Origin: Adhaeribacter rhizoryzae
Lineage (GTDB): Bacteria > Bacteroidota > Bacteroidia > Cytophagales > Hymenobacteraceae
Direction of reading: 5' to 3'
DNA length: 64,000 bases
Assembly (NCBI RefSeq): GCF_008629685.1
Contig: NZ_VWSF01000023.1
Location: 40,779-104,778 of the forward strand
The position numbers and the translations under genes were made by a program. The first letter of the stretch is position 1. Every line of letters begins with the position of its first letter. Under the pieces are notes generated by a model. It was not told the origin of the DNA. It saw only the letters and a list, made by a program, of their open reading frames with translations, and ran no database searches. This document shows positions 1 to 9,052 of the stretch, one piece after another.

Positions 1-32
1 TGCATTTCCAGCGTTCAAAAAATTGAATTTGT

Positions 33-1787
33 ATGAAAACAAAGGTGGCAATTTTGGGTGGCGGGGTAGCGGGTATGAGTGCTGCGCACGAGCTGGCGGA
101 GCGTGGATTTTCAGTTGAGGTTTACGAAAAGCAACCGCGTTATGTGGGTGGCAAAGCCCGCAGCGTAGATGCCGAAAATACCGGCCGGGACGGTCGCCCG
201 GATTTGCCGGGAGAACACGGGTTTCGGTTTTTTCCGGGGTTTTACAAACACGTAACCGATACCATGAAACGAATTCCGTTTAATAATAATTTAAATGGCG
301 TATTCGATAACCTGGTTATGACCGAAAGGGTAATGCTCGCCCGCTTTGGTAAAATGCCCATTTCGGATATTGTGAACTTCCCCAAAAGCAAAGCCGATTT
401 AAATGCTTTAATTCAGGTACTGCAGCACGCAGATTTTGGCTTAACCAAAGAAAACGAGGTGCTTTTTGCCGATAAAATCTGGCAATTACTAACCAGCAGT
501 TACGAAAGGCGCCAGCAGGTTTATGAGCGCATTGGCTGGTGGCAATACATGGAAACCGACCAGCAGTGCGGCGACCAAAATCCGTGCCCTTATGAAGAAT
601 ATTGTGTAGGCGGGCTCACGCATTCCTTGGTGGCGGCCCAGCCCAAATTAATGAGTACCAAAACCGGGGGCGATATTCTGTTGCAGTTAATGCTCTTGAT
701 GGCCAACCCCGAAGGCCAAACCGATCGGGTTTTAAACGGCCCCACCAACGATGTCTGGCTTTTACCGTGGTTAAAGCACCTGCAAAGTATGGGGGTGCAA
801 TATTTTCATCACCATATAACCCACGAATTTATTTGCGATGCCCATACTAATAAAATAACCGGTGTGCGGGTAAAAGATCTGGAAACCGAAACGTTAAAAA
901 CAATTCAAGCCGATTATTACATTGCTGCCATGCCGCTCGAAAGAATGGCTCCGTTGGTAAACAAAGAGATGCTGACCGCCGACAGTACCTTAGCTTTTTT
1001 GAAAGATCTTAGCCAAAAACACGAGCACAGCCTGAATTGGATGAATGGCATTCAATATTATTTAAACCAGGATGTACCCCTGAATAAAGGCCATATTATT
1101 TTTATTGATTCGCCGTGGGCCGTTACAGCAATATCGCAGGTACAATTCTGGAAAGGTTTTGATTTAAGTAAGTACGGCAATGGTCAGGTAAAAGGTATTT
1201 TGTCGGTAGATGTATCGGATTGGTTTACGCCGGGGCTTAATGGCAAAACAGCCCGCGACTGTACTTTAGAAGAAATAAAAGATGAAGTTTGGGCGCAAAT
1301 GGAAAAAAGCCTGAACGTAAACGGGCAGAGATTAATAGATCGCAGCATGGTACTGGATTGCCACATAGATTGCGATATTTCGGAAGAAGCGCGGGCAGTT
1401 GGTAATTCGTTTGCGGCCATGCATAATGCCGAACCCTTGCTGGTGAATACTGCTAATTCCTGGAGTATGCGTCCGGAAGCCACCACTGGTATAAAAAATT
1501 TATTTCTGGCTTCTGATTACGTGCGCACCTTTACCGATTTGGCTACCATGGAAGGCGCCAATGAAGCTGCCCGCCGCGCCGTAAACGGCATAATTGCCCA
1601 AACCAAGGCAAATGTACCTTATTGTAAAATCTGGAACCTGCACGAACCAGGAGTTTTAGCTGTGCTGCGGTGGCTCGACAAAAAGCGCTACGAAAAAGGG
1701 CTGCCCTGGACTGATGAAACACCTTGGTTGTTTAAATTATTGCACGAAGCTAATTACCTGTATCATAAACTTACCGGTTTTAAATAA
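33..1787 (+). CDS. FAD-dependent oxidoreductase, phytoene desaturase/hydroxysqualene dehydroxylase type
   Basis: A 584-residue flavoenzyme of the amine-oxidase/phytoene-desaturase superfamily. The N-terminus has the Rossmann motif GGGVAGMSAAHELA, the acidic end of strand 2 (VEVYEK) and a GG doublet (VGGKARS). Near the C-terminus LATMEGANEAARRAV matches the second FAD contact of this superfamily. Relatives such as HpnE and carotenoid desaturases oxidise long hydrophobic isoprenoids at the membrane surface. The substrate cannot be read from the sequence. The stop is 17 bases before a membrane protein gene, and this is the first visible gene of a same-strand run to 5791. Only 32 upstream bases are in the window, so earlier operon members may lie outside it. 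Family assignment is firm; the isoprenoid substrate is inference. Confidence 0.85.
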   Translation: MKTKVAILGGGVAGMSAAHELAERGFSVEVYEKQPRYVGGKARSVDAENTGRDGRPDLPGEHGFRFFPGFYKHVTDTMKRIPFNNNLNGVFDNLVMTERVMLARFGKMPISDIVNFPKSKADLNALIQVLQHADFGLTKENEVLFADKIWQLLTSSYERRQQVYERIGWWQYMETDQQCGDQNPCPYEEYCVGGLTHSLVAAQPKLMSTKTGGDILLQLMLLMANPEGQTDRVLNGPTNDVWLLPWLKHLQSMGVQYFHHHITHEFICDAHTNKITGVRVKDLETETLKTIQADYYIAAMPLERMAPLVNKEMLTADSTLAFLKDLSQKHEHSLNWMNGIQYYLNQDVPLNKGHIIFIDSPWAVTAISQVQFWKGFDLSKYGNGQVKGILSVDVSDWFTPGLNGKTARDCTLEEIKDEVWAQMEKSLNVNGQRLIDRSMVLDCHIDCDISEEARAVGNSFAAMHNAEPLLVNTANSWSMRPEATTGIKNLFLASDYVRTFTDLATMEGANEAARRAVNGIIAQTKANVPYCKIWNLHEPGVLAVLRWLDKKRYEKGLPWTDETPWLFKLLHEANYLYHKLTGFK

Positions 1788-1804
1788 TTTAATCCCGAAA
1801 TATT

Positions 1805-2482
1805 ATGCAAAATCAATTTGTGAACACAGTTGATTATTCCCTGACAGAGCTTATAACTTTTGGGGTAGGCTGTTTCTGCTGGATTATGGTATATTTTTAT
1901 ACCTTAAAAAACATTAAACAAAAGCAATTTATTGAAATACCGCTATTTACAGTTTGCGGCAATATTATATGGGAGTTTTTGTGGAGTTGGGTTTTTGATA
2001 CCAACATGGGTGGTCTTTTTCAATGGGGTTACCGCATTTGGTTTTTTATGGATTGTATTATTGTTTACGGTTTATTCCGGTACGGCTATAAACAAATCTC
2101 TATTCCTGCCTTCCGCGAAAATGCCAGAGCTTTAATATTTTTTACCATGCTGGCGTGGCTGCCGGTTTTGTACTTCTACATTAAAAATTATGATGCGCCT
2201 ATTAGCCACATGGGCGCTTACTCCGGCTATATATTAAATGTCATGATTTCGGCTTTATACATTCCGTTGGTATTCCGGTTACAGGATTGGAAAATGTTTT
2301 CTTACCCGGCCGCCTGGTTTAAAGCCGTTGGTAATTTGCTCATCAATATTTTCTGCTTTCTGCATTTCACCGACTGGTTTTTGCTGTCGCTGTGTGTGCT
2401 AACCAGCATTTTAGATGTATATTATATTTACATGTTCCAAATGGCCCGCAAAAAAATACCTGCGCAACATGTTTTTAACTAA
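1805..2482 (+). CDS. Seven-helix membrane protein resembling Pyr4/PaxB-type terpene cyclases
   Basis: A 225-residue protein made almost entirely of about seven hydrophobic helices with short loops and no signal peptide. Two acidic residues sit inside or at the edge of helices: Glu57 in GNIIWEFLWSW and Asp204 in SILDVYYIYM. Fungal meroterpenoid cyclases Pyr4 and PaxB are also roughly 240-residue seven-helix proteins with an essential Glu in helix 2 and Asp in the last helix. Size, topology and the spacing of the two acids agree with that family, which is my basis for the call. It could instead be an unrelated small membrane protein or a sensor partner of the kinase that follows. It overlaps that kinase gene by 14 bases and follows the FAD enzyme by 17 bases, so all three are probably cotranscribed. 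Confidence 0.5.
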   Translation: MQNQFVNTVDYSLTELITFGVGCFCWIMVYFYTLKNIKQKQFIEIPLFTVCGNIIWEFLWSWVFDTNMGGLFQWGYRIWFFMDCIIVYGLFRYGYKQISIPAFRENARALIFFTMLAWLPVLYFYIKNYDAPISHMGAYSGYILNVMISALYIPLVFRLQDWKMFSYPAAWFKAVGNLLINIFCFLHFTDWFLLSLCVLTSILDVYYIYMFQMARKKIPAQHVFN

Positions 2483-3899
2483 TAATGCGAGTTTGCATAA
2501 ACTGTTTGGTTTTACCGGGCTCGAACCAACCGAGCTCAACAAAAGAATGTCGCTTATACAATTAGGGGCTTTAACGGTAATTTGTGGTACCATTTATTGC
2601 CTGATGTATATTGCGCTGGGTTACTCCAATATGGCTTATCCTTGTCTCATTTATATTGGCATCTACTTTGTAAATTTTATTATTTTCTTAAAAACCAAAA
2701 ACTATAATTATTACCAGGCTACCCAACCTTTCCTGATTTTACTAGCCATTATTGTTAACCACATCGTCATTGGTAATTTTGTTGATAGCAGCGCTGTTAT
2801 TTTTGCCAGTTTGTTAGCGCCGGTTATTGCTTTAACTTTCGCCAGTCAGAAAACGGCCCAGGTTTACTATTACCTTTTTTTGGTATCGGTAATTATAGCC
2901 GGCCTCTGGGATTTGTTTTTAGCAGCACCGGGCCCTAAACTTCCGGCAGCTATATATACCATTTTTTTCATAAACAATATTATTGCGGTAGGCTCTATTA
3001 TTTACTTTTTAATAAATGGTTTTCTAAACAAAAACCTGAAACTGCAAGCCGAACTGCAGGAATCGCTGGCCAATTTAAAGCTTACGCAATCGCAGTTAAT
3101 TCAATCTGAGAAAATGGCTTCTTTGGGCGTTTTAACCGCCGGTATAGCGCACGAAATTCAAAACCCGCTCAACTTTGTAAATAATTTTTCGGAGGTAAGT
3201 ACCGAAATGTTAAAAGAATTAAAAGAAGAAAAACAGAAAGCAATCCGGGACTTAGATTACGAACAGGAATTGTTAAACGATATTGAGCAAAATCTAATTA
3301 AAATTATTCACCATGGCAAACGGGCCGATGCCATTGTAAAAGGTATGTTGCTGCATTCGCGGTCGAGTACCGGCAAAAAAGAACTCACCGATATCAATGC
3401 TTTAGCCGAAGAATATTTGCGGTTGAGTTACCACGGTTTGCGCGCCAAAGACAAATCTTTTAACGCCCGTTTGGTTAATGATTTTGATCCTCAATTGGGC
3501 AGCATTGAGGTAATTCCACAGGATTTGGGTAGGGTACTGCTTAATTTATTTAATAATGCTTTTTACGCTACGCATGATAAACAGCAAAAGCAAAACAGCA
3601 GTTACCAGCCCGAAGTAAGGGTATCCACCAAAAAGAAAAATAATTATGTAGAAATAAAAGTGCGGGATAACGGCAACGGTATTCCCGAACATGTGCGTCA
3701 GAAAATATTTCAGCCATTTTTTACCACCAAACCCACCGGGCAGGGTACCGGCTTAGGCTTGTCTTTGAGCTACGATATTATTACCAAAGCCCACAACGGC
3801 GAAATAAATCTGCAAACAGAAGAAGGAGAATTTACCGAGTTTACGATAACGCTACCAGTTAATGTTAATATAAATACCAAAACCAATCTCACCCTTTAA
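2469..3899 (+). CDS. Membrane sensor histidine kinase
   Basis: About 476 residues if started at the ATG at 2469. The longer frame from 2415 would overlap the previous gene by 68 bases and adds a poorly hydrophobic leader, so I prefer 2469. The first ~190 residues form about six transmembrane helices with no recognisable extracellular domain. A coiled coil follows, then a HisKA domain with the phospho-acceptor motif IAHEIQNPLNF, then an HATPase domain with N box (NLFNNAFYA), G1 box (DNGNGIPEHV), F box (FQPFFTTKP) and G2 box (GTGLGLSLS). All catalytic boxes are intact. The likely phosphorelay partners are the two receiver proteins at 4371 and 4748. The signal is unknown; a membrane-embedded lipid or redox cue would fit the neighbours, but that is inference. 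Confidence 0.9.
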   Translation: MFLTNNASLHKLFGFTGLEPTELNKRMSLIQLGALTVICGTIYCLMYIALGYSNMAYPCLIYIGIYFVNFIIFLKTKNYNYYQATQPFLILLAIIVNHIVIGNFVDSSAVIFASLLAPVIALTFASQKTAQVYYYLFLVSVIIAGLWDLFLAAPGPKLPAAIYTIFFINNIIAVGSIIYFLINGFLNKNLKLQAELQESLANLKLTQSQLIQSEKMASLGVLTAGIAHEIQNPLNFVNNFSEVSTEMLKELKEEKQKAIRDLDYEQELLNDIEQNLIKIIHHGKRADAIVKGMLLHSRSSTGKKELTDINALAEEYLRLSYHGLRAKDKSFNARLVNDFDPQLGSIEVIPQDLGRVLLNLFNNAFYATHDKQQKQNSSYQPEVRVSTKKKNNYVEIKVRDNGNGIPEHVRQKIFQPFFTTKPTGQGTGLGLSLSYDIITKAHNGEINLQTEEGEFTEFTITLPVNVNINTKTNLTL

Positions 3900-3910
3900 A
3901 CCCCAAAGCT

Positions 3911-4303
3911 ATGGCAATTACTCCCAACACCCCCGGCATTCATCATATTGCGCTGCGTTGCCGCGATATAGCCGTTACAAAAGAATTTTACCAAAATATT
4001 ATTGGCCTCCAACTGGCTTTAGATACCCCCGACCTGATTGGTTTTGTAGCAGGTTCGGTATTCGTGGTATTTAAAAAAGCAGAGCCGGTACATCCGGAAG
4101 ATAAAACATTTACGCCTTTTAATATTGGCCTCGACCACATTGCCCTGGCTTGCGAGAACGAAGATGAGCTAAAACGATTTGCTCAGGGTTTGGCCGATGC
4201 AGGCGTTGAGAATACCGGCGTAAAGCTGGATGAAACACTGCAAAAATTATATGTAGCTTTTAAAGATCCGGACAGAATTCAGTGGGAGTTTTACATGGTC
4301 TAA
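3911..4303 (+). CDS. VOC-family (glyoxalase-fold) protein
   Basis: A 130-residue single vicinal-oxygen-chelate protein made of two beta-alpha-beta-beta-beta modules. It opens with IHHIALRCRDIAVTKEFYQ, the usual VOC start with a metal-ligand His, and the second half has GLDHIALAC and ends DRIQWEFYMV, giving the usual His/Glu ligand pattern. Family members bind a divalent metal and act as isomerases, dioxygenases or resistance proteins; which applies here cannot be told. It begins 11 bases after the kinase stop and is very likely in the same transcript. It is a different subfamily from the VOC protein at 7288-7704. Confidence 0.85.
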   Translation: MAITPNTPGIHHIALRCRDIAVTKEFYQNIIGLQLALDTPDLIGFVAGSVFVVFKKAEPVHPEDKTFTPFNIGLDHIALACENEDELKRFAQGLADAGVENTGVKLDETLQKLYVAFKDPDRIQWEFYMV

Positions 4304-4370
4304 GCTTAATATTTATGATTAACCCACCAGCATTAAAATGAGTTTAATTTAAAACAAAGGCTGTATTTAT

Positions 4371-4748
4371 ATGAAAATATTGGTAGTAGACGATGAGCCC
4401 GATGTACAGCCTTTGTTTCTGCAAAAATTTCGGAAAGAAATTAGGAGCGGCGAATTAGACTTTTCCTTTGCCCTCTCCGGCGAAGAAGCCGAATTGTATT
4501 TGCAGGACCATGATTCAGAAGTAGTGCTAATATTATCGGATATAAATATGCCCGGCATGAGCGGGTTAGATCTGCTGCGGCACATCAGGCAAAAACATAC
4601 CAGCGCACCGCCCGCTATTATGATGATAACAGCCTACAGCGACCAGGATAATTTCCGGCAAGCCATGGAATTGGGCGCAGACGATTTTTTGACCAAACCC
4701 CTGGATTTTAATATATTAAAAGATAAACTTCGTAATGTAACTTGCTGA
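4371..4748 (+). CDS. Stand-alone response regulator receiver
   Basis: A 125-residue receiver domain with no output domain. The acid pocket is VVDDEPD, the phospho-acceptor is Asp57 in LILSDINMPGMSG, the switch Thr is in MITAYS and the conserved Lys is in FLTKPLD. Such single-domain receivers pass phosphate in relays or bind partners directly. It starts 67 bases after the VOC gene, and its TGA overlaps the ATG of the receiver-cyclase gene (TGATG), so the two are translationally coupled. The likely phosphate donor is the kinase at 2469-3899. Confidence 0.93.
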   Translation: MKILVVDDEPDVQPLFLQKFRKEIRSGELDFSFALSGEEAELYLQDHDSEVVLILSDINMPGMSGLDLLRHIRQKHTSAPPAIMMITAYSDQDNFRQAMELGADDFLTKPLDFNILKDKLRNVTC

Positions 4749-5791
4749 TGGCAAAAATATTGGTGGTTGATGATGAAGCAGATTTGGAAATGCTCATTAA
4801 ACAAAAATTCAGGAAGAAGATTAGGGAAAATGCTTACGAGTTTCTGTTTGCCCGCAATGGTGTAGATGCCATGGTTAAGGTAAAAGAAAACCCCGATTTG
4901 GATATAGTGCTGAGCGACATTAATATGCCCGAAATGGATGGCTTAACTTTATTAACCAAAATTCCGGAAGAAAACCCTATTCTCAAATCGGTCATTGTAT
5001 CGGCTTACGGCGACATGGAAAATATCCGGACGGCCATGAACCGCGGCGCCTTCGATTTTGTGTGCAAACCGGTAAATTTTGAAGATTTAGAATTGACTAT
5101 GGAAAAAACGGTGCAACATGTAAACCAATTGCGCCAAACCATAAAAGCCATTAAAGAAAATAATATTTTAAAGATGTACGTAGACGAGAATGTGCTGAAT
5201 TTTATGACCCATCAGGAATTTGAAAACAGCCTCCTCGCTAACGAAACCATAGAGGCTACGGTGTTATATATTGATATATGCGGTTTTACCGGTATCACCG
5301 AAAAAGTACCAGCCAATACGGTAATTACCATTTTAAATAAATTTTTCGACCTGATGGTAAAAGAAATTATTGCGCAAAATGGCTACATAGATAAATTTAT
5401 GGGCGATGCCGTAATGGCTGTTTTCCGGGGTAAATATCACCTGGACCAAGCCATAGATGCGGCGCTGGCGGTCAGATCTTATTTTGATGCGGCCGAAGAA
5501 ATTAAATTTGAAGATTTTGTTTTTAAACCTTTTGTATCTATTGGCTTAAACGCCGGCGAAATGGTATCGGGTAATATTGGTTCAGTTTCGCTCCGCCGCC
5601 TCGATTATACTGTTATCGGCGATGCCGTAAATGTGGCGCAGCGCTTACAATCTATTGCTAAACCCGGCCAGATTGTAACCACCAAACACATTTATCAAAA
5701 AGCTAAAGAATCTTTTAGTTTCCGGGAAATAGGAGAGGTGAGCCTTAAAAATAAAGCCCAACCACTCACTATTTATGAAGTATTAGCGTAA
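4748..5791 (+). CDS. Response regulator fused to class III adenylate/guanylate cyclase
   Basis: A 347-residue fusion. I start it at the ATG at 4748, which overlaps the previous stop; a TTG two codons upstream is less likely. Residues 1-120 are a receiver with Asp57 in LSDINMPEMDG. Residues 120-165 form a helical linker. Residues 168-347 form a class III cyclase domain with metal-binding Asp176 (YIDICGF) and Asp220 (KFMGDAV), Lys216 and Thr288 at the substrate-selecting positions, and Asn295/Arg299 for transition-state contacts (VNVAQRL). The Lys/Thr pair is the pattern of many bacterial adenylate cyclases, so cAMP is the more likely product. All catalytic positions are present. The kinase in this run would then control a second messenger rather than DNA binding. 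Confidence 0.92.
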   Translation: MAKILVVDDEADLEMLIKQKFRKKIRENAYEFLFARNGVDAMVKVKENPDLDIVLSDINMPEMDGLTLLTKIPEENPILKSVIVSAYGDMENIRTAMNRGAFDFVCKPVNFEDLELTMEKTVQHVNQLRQTIKAIKENNILKMYVDENVLNFMTHQEFENSLLANETIEATVLYIDICGFTGITEKVPANTVITILNKFFDLMVKEIIAQNGYIDKFMGDAVMAVFRGKYHLDQAIDAALAVRSYFDAAEEIKFEDFVFKPFVSIGLNAGEMVSGNIGSVSLRRLDYTVIGDAVNVAQRLQSIAKPGQIVTTKHIYQKAKESFSFREIGEVSLKNKAQPLTIYEVLA

Positions 5792-5810
5792 GTTAATTTT
5801 TGAAATAGAA

Positions 5811-7262
5811 TTATTGTTTAACTGCTGCGGATACGGTTGTTGGTTTTCCGTTTATGGTTACCTTTTCAAAAAAAATATCTTTTACATTAGAGAATTTATA
5901 AGGCTTTTGCACGTTTTTAATTTCTACATTCTCTAATTTTATATTTTGGACCGGCGATTCTTTGTAGCCTTCCAGCAATACACCCACTTTGCCGCCGTTT
6001 TCTACTACCATATTTTTTACTTCTATATTCCGGATGGTGGGTACAAAAGCGCCCGAATCTTCGTAAAACATGGTGGCAATAATTACCTGTTCTTTAACCT
6101 GGCCTACCTTAATATTGCGCATATAAATATTTTCGACAATGCCGCCGCGGGCTGAACTGGTTTTAATGCGTAGCGCTCTATCCAACAAAGGGCTATTCAT
6201 GGTGCAGCCTTCCGCAAAAATATTGCGGGCACCGCCAGATATTTCGCTCCCAATTACCACGCCGCCGTGGCCGTTAGCCATCGAGCACCCCTGAATAATA
6301 ATATTCTCACTCGGTACATTTATGCGGCGGCCATCGGCATTGCGCCCCGATTTAATGGCAATGCAATCGTCGCCGGTGTTAAAGAAGCAATCTTTTATGA
6401 GTACATTTTTGCACGATTCGGGGTCGCAGCCGTCGGAGTTAGGGCCCTGACTTTCTACGGTTACTTTTTCAATGGTTACATTGGTGCAGAGTACCGGGTT
6501 TAAAATCCACATCGGCGAGTTTATAAAGGTTACGCCTTGTATCAGTACATTCTGGCAGCGGTAAGGCTGTACAAACTGCGGCCGCAGGTAAAAACCTGGT
6601 CCAAACCTCCGATCACGTACCGGCACATTTTCTTCGGCCATCCGGAATAAAGCAGCGCGTTTGTCTGGGTCGGTTTGGTTGGGAGTGCCTGGTTTATAGC
6701 CGTAGTGTTGCTGGCCTTTCCAGGGCCACCAGTTGGTTTCGTTAGCGCCGCCATCTAAGGTGCCTTCGCCGGTAATGGCAATATTTTTTTGTTCGAAAGC
6801 GTAAATCAACGGCGAGTAATTCATGAGTTCCACGCCTTCCCAGCGGGTATAAACCAATGGTAAATAATCGTCGGGCTTCGTTGAAAAAGAAATGCGGGCC
6901 TCTTTTACCACGTGCAGGTTTACATTACTTAACAAATGAATGGGGCCTGTATAATAATTTCCGGCCGGCACCAGCACCCGGCCACCGCCCGCTTGGTTAC
7001 AAGCCGCAATCGCTTTCCGGAAGGCTTCGGTACAATTGGTTTTGCCATCGCCCACTGCGCCATAGCTAGTAATTACAAAATCTTTCTCTGGAAATTCCGG
7101 CGCCTTAATTTCTTTTAAAATAGCGGCTGCTTGCTCCCAGGGATCATTGTTTTGCCCGGAAGCTACCGGTTCTTTTGTGCTTTTACCCGGCTGGCAAGCG
7201 CAGACAACTATTAAGAGCAGAAGCAATGCGCCACTCCAAACCTTATTTTCAGGTAATTTCAT
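5811..7262 (-). CDS. Glycoside hydrolase family 28 (polygalacturonase-like) lipoprotein
   Basis: A 483-residue right-handed beta-helix enzyme. The hydrophobic leader ends in VVCAC with Cys23 as likely lipidation site, so it should be exported and membrane-anchored. FVITSYGAVGDGKTN is the pectate-lyase-superfamily start. The catalytic signature is complete: NSDG (285-288), paired Asp298-Asp299 (GDDCIAIKSG), GHG (331-333) and RIK (365-367). The fold cleaves galacturonan-type linkages; the exact pectin fragment is unknown. It follows the VOC gene at 7288 by 25 bases on the same strand and could share its transcript. The 3' end faces the convergent cyclase gene with only 19 bases between them. 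Confidence 0.93.
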   Translation of the reverse strand: MKLPENKVWSGALLLLLIVVCACQPGKSTKEPVASGQNNDPWEQAAAILKEIKAPEFPEKDFVITSYGAVGDGKTNCTEAFRKAIAACNQAGGGRVLVPAGNYYTGPIHLLSNVNLHVVKEARISFSTKPDDYLPLVYTRWEGVELMNYSPLIYAFEQKNIAITGEGTLDGGANETNWWPWKGQQHYGYKPGTPNQTDPDKRAALFRMAEENVPVRDRRFGPGFYLRPQFVQPYRCQNVLIQGVTFINSPMWILNPVLCTNVTIEKVTVESQGPNSDGCDPESCKNVLIKDCFFNTGDDCIAIKSGRNADGRRINVPSENIIIQGCSMANGHGGVVIGSEISGGARNIFAEGCTMNSPLLDRALRIKTSSARGGIVENIYMRNIKVGQVKEQVIIATMFYEDSGAFVPTIRNIEVKNMVVENGGKVGVLLEGYKESPVQNIKLENVEIKNVQKPYKFSNVKDIFFEKVTINGKPTTVSAAVKQ

Positions 7263-7287
7263 TTAAAATAATATTAAGCTAATAACA

Positions 7288-7704
7288 TTAGTGTAAAGCA
7301 TTTAAATTATTCTCGACCGCCGTTAGCATGGGTTTGCCTCTTTTGCATAACTGAATTGCCAAACCCCAGGGGTCGCGCAGCATCACTAAATGCGAACCAT
7401 CTTCCAGTCGCTGGTCCGATACCAGGGTTGCGCCAGCCGCCACCAACCGTTCTTTGTCTTCGTCGGGGGCCGGCGATACAAAAGCCAAGTGCACCAACAA
7501 CGGGTTCATGGTTCGGTAGGGTGGTACTTCGTCGGCCGGATTTAAATAAATTTCAACCATAATCCGGCCACTATCGTCGGCCATAAAAGTGGCAAAAGGC
7601 GCTACTGTGGCTTGCCTTACTATCTGCAAACCCAGGTTGGTAACATACCAGTCCGCCATGGCAAGCGGGTTTTCTACGTTCAGGGCAAAATGTTCTAGCT
7701 TCAT
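7288..7704 (-). CDS. VOC-family (glyoxalase-fold) protein
   Basis: A 138-residue single-module VOC protein. It begins MKLEHFALNVENPLAMADWYV, with the first metal-ligand His and the usual WY helix. The second half has LLVHLAF and ends RDPWGLAIQLCKRG, where the expected Glu before the end is replaced by Gln (AIQLC), so its metal site may be altered. It lies 25 bases upstream of the GH28 gene on the same strand. No substrate can be assigned. Confidence 0.82.
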   Translation of the reverse strand: MKLEHFALNVENPLAMADWYVTNLGLQIVRQATVAPFATFMADDSGRIMVEIYLNPADEVPPYRTMNPLLVHLAFVSPAPDEDKERLVAAGATLVSDQRLEDGSHLVMLRDPWGLAIQLCKRGKPMLTAVENNLNALH

Positions 7705-7867
7705 AGGTGCGCTAAATATAGTCCGAAATGGTGAATTAACAGTTAAAGAACTAAATATTAATACTATCCGGCAAAAGATGAAAAAATTAGTTAGAGTAGT
7801 TTGAGTTATTTAGAAAAACTCCGTTAGAAAAGGTGCGTACGATAATTTTATTATTAATAATAGCTGC

Positions 7868-8731
7868 ATGAAAATTGGATTTATTGGTTTGGGTATAATG
7901 GGCAGCCGCATGGCCGCTAACTTAATTAAAGCTGGTCATGACCTGGTAGTTTATAACAGAACAGCCAGCAAAGCCGAACCGCTGGTAGCAATTGGCGCGA
8001 AACAAGTTGCTTCGCCCGAAGAAGTAGCCCGGGAATGCCGCTTAATATTTACCATGCTGTCCACCCCCGAGTCGGTAGAAGAAGCTGCTGTTGGCGCGCA
8101 GGGATTTCTCAGGGCCTTACCCGGTAATTCGCTTTGGGTAGATTGCAGCACCGTTAATCCTTCTTTTACGCTTAAAATGGCGGCGGTCGCACATAAAATG
8201 GGGCATCGGTTTATAGATGCGCCAGTTGCCGGATCGTTGGTGCCCGCCGAAAAAGGGGAGTTATTGTTTTTAGTAGGAGGCGATGCTGCGGATATAAACC
8301 AGGTACAGGAATTATTTAATATTATGGGGCGGGCTATCGTGCATGTAGGGCCGGTTGGACAAGGTACCAGCATGAAAATGGTAAACAACATGCTACTGGC
8401 GCAGGCAATGGTTGCCTTTGCCGAAGCGCTGCATTTAGGCACTGCTTTAGGAATATCGGAAGAAATGCTTTGCCAGACTTTGCTAAATGGGCCAACAGCC
8501 GCGCCTTTTTTAAAACTTAAACAAGCTAAACTGCTAAACCGCGACTTTAGCCCAGAATTTCCACTGGAGTGGATGCATAAAGATTTGCATTTGGCGGGCT
8601 TAACGGCTTATGAGCAGGGCGTGCCTTTACCTGCTTTACACATGGCGAAAGAAATATATGCTTTAGCCAAGCAAAAAGGATTAGGACCAGAAGATTTTTC
8701 CGCTGTTTACCGGTTAATAGAAAAAGAATAA
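7868..8731 (+). CDS. NAD(P)-dependent beta-hydroxyacid dehydrogenase
   Basis: A 287-residue member of the 3-hydroxyisobutyrate/tartronate-semialdehyde reductase family. The N-terminal Rossmann motif is GFIGLGIMGSRMAANL, followed by VVYNRTASK, whose Asn-Arg after strand 2 suggests NADP(H) preference. The substrate-binding loop is DAPVAGSLVPAEKGELLF, and the catalytic Lys lies in GQGTSMKMVNNML. Length and motifs are standard for the family, which includes glyoxylate/succinic-semialdehyde reductases. It is monocistronic here: the upstream gene is divergent and 321 bases without a gene follow. Confidence 0.92.
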   Translation: MKIGFIGLGIMGSRMAANLIKAGHDLVVYNRTASKAEPLVAIGAKQVASPEEVARECRLIFTMLSTPESVEEAAVGAQGFLRALPGNSLWVDCSTVNPSFTLKMAAVAHKMGHRFIDAPVAGSLVPAEKGELLFLVGGDAADINQVQELFNIMGRAIVHVGPVGQGTSMKMVNNMLLAQAMVAFAEALHLGTALGISEEMLCQTLLNGPTAAPFLKLKQAKLLNRDFSPEFPLEWMHKDLHLAGLTAYEQGVPLPALHMAKEIYALAKQKGLGPEDFSAVYRLIEKE

Positions 8732-9052
8732 TTAAAACTAAATTGGGTTTGTACTTAAATGGAGCGGTGAGTCTTTTGCTGATTAGACAAATTACAAAAT
8801 TAGAGTAAGCTCCGGCGCATACTTGAACCCATGGGTAATAATATTTGTAAATGAAACAAGTGTATTTTTTATGTTAAATAACATTTTTAGAATCAGAGCT
8901 CTATAATATTTAGCTTGTAATATTATAATGTAAAAGGAGGGAGTCTGGTATAACTAAGATGTTCTTGCTACTAATGCATGCAACTAATTTAAGCCATGTC
9001 AAAGTTTTAAGAAGTAACTTCTTCTTACAGTTTATCTCAATGGTTTAATACC
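8732..9052. other. Intergenic, no gene seen
   Basis: 321 AT-rich bases between the hydroxyacid dehydrogenase and the small minus-strand gene at 9053. I see no ORF of credible composition, no strong hairpin with a T tract and no repeat shared with the rest of the window. Confidence 0.6.

Noticed and set aside
2415..2468. Longer start for the histidine kinase
   Set aside because: It would overlap the preceding gene by 68 bases and adds a leader unlike kinase N-termini; the ATG at 2469 is preferred.
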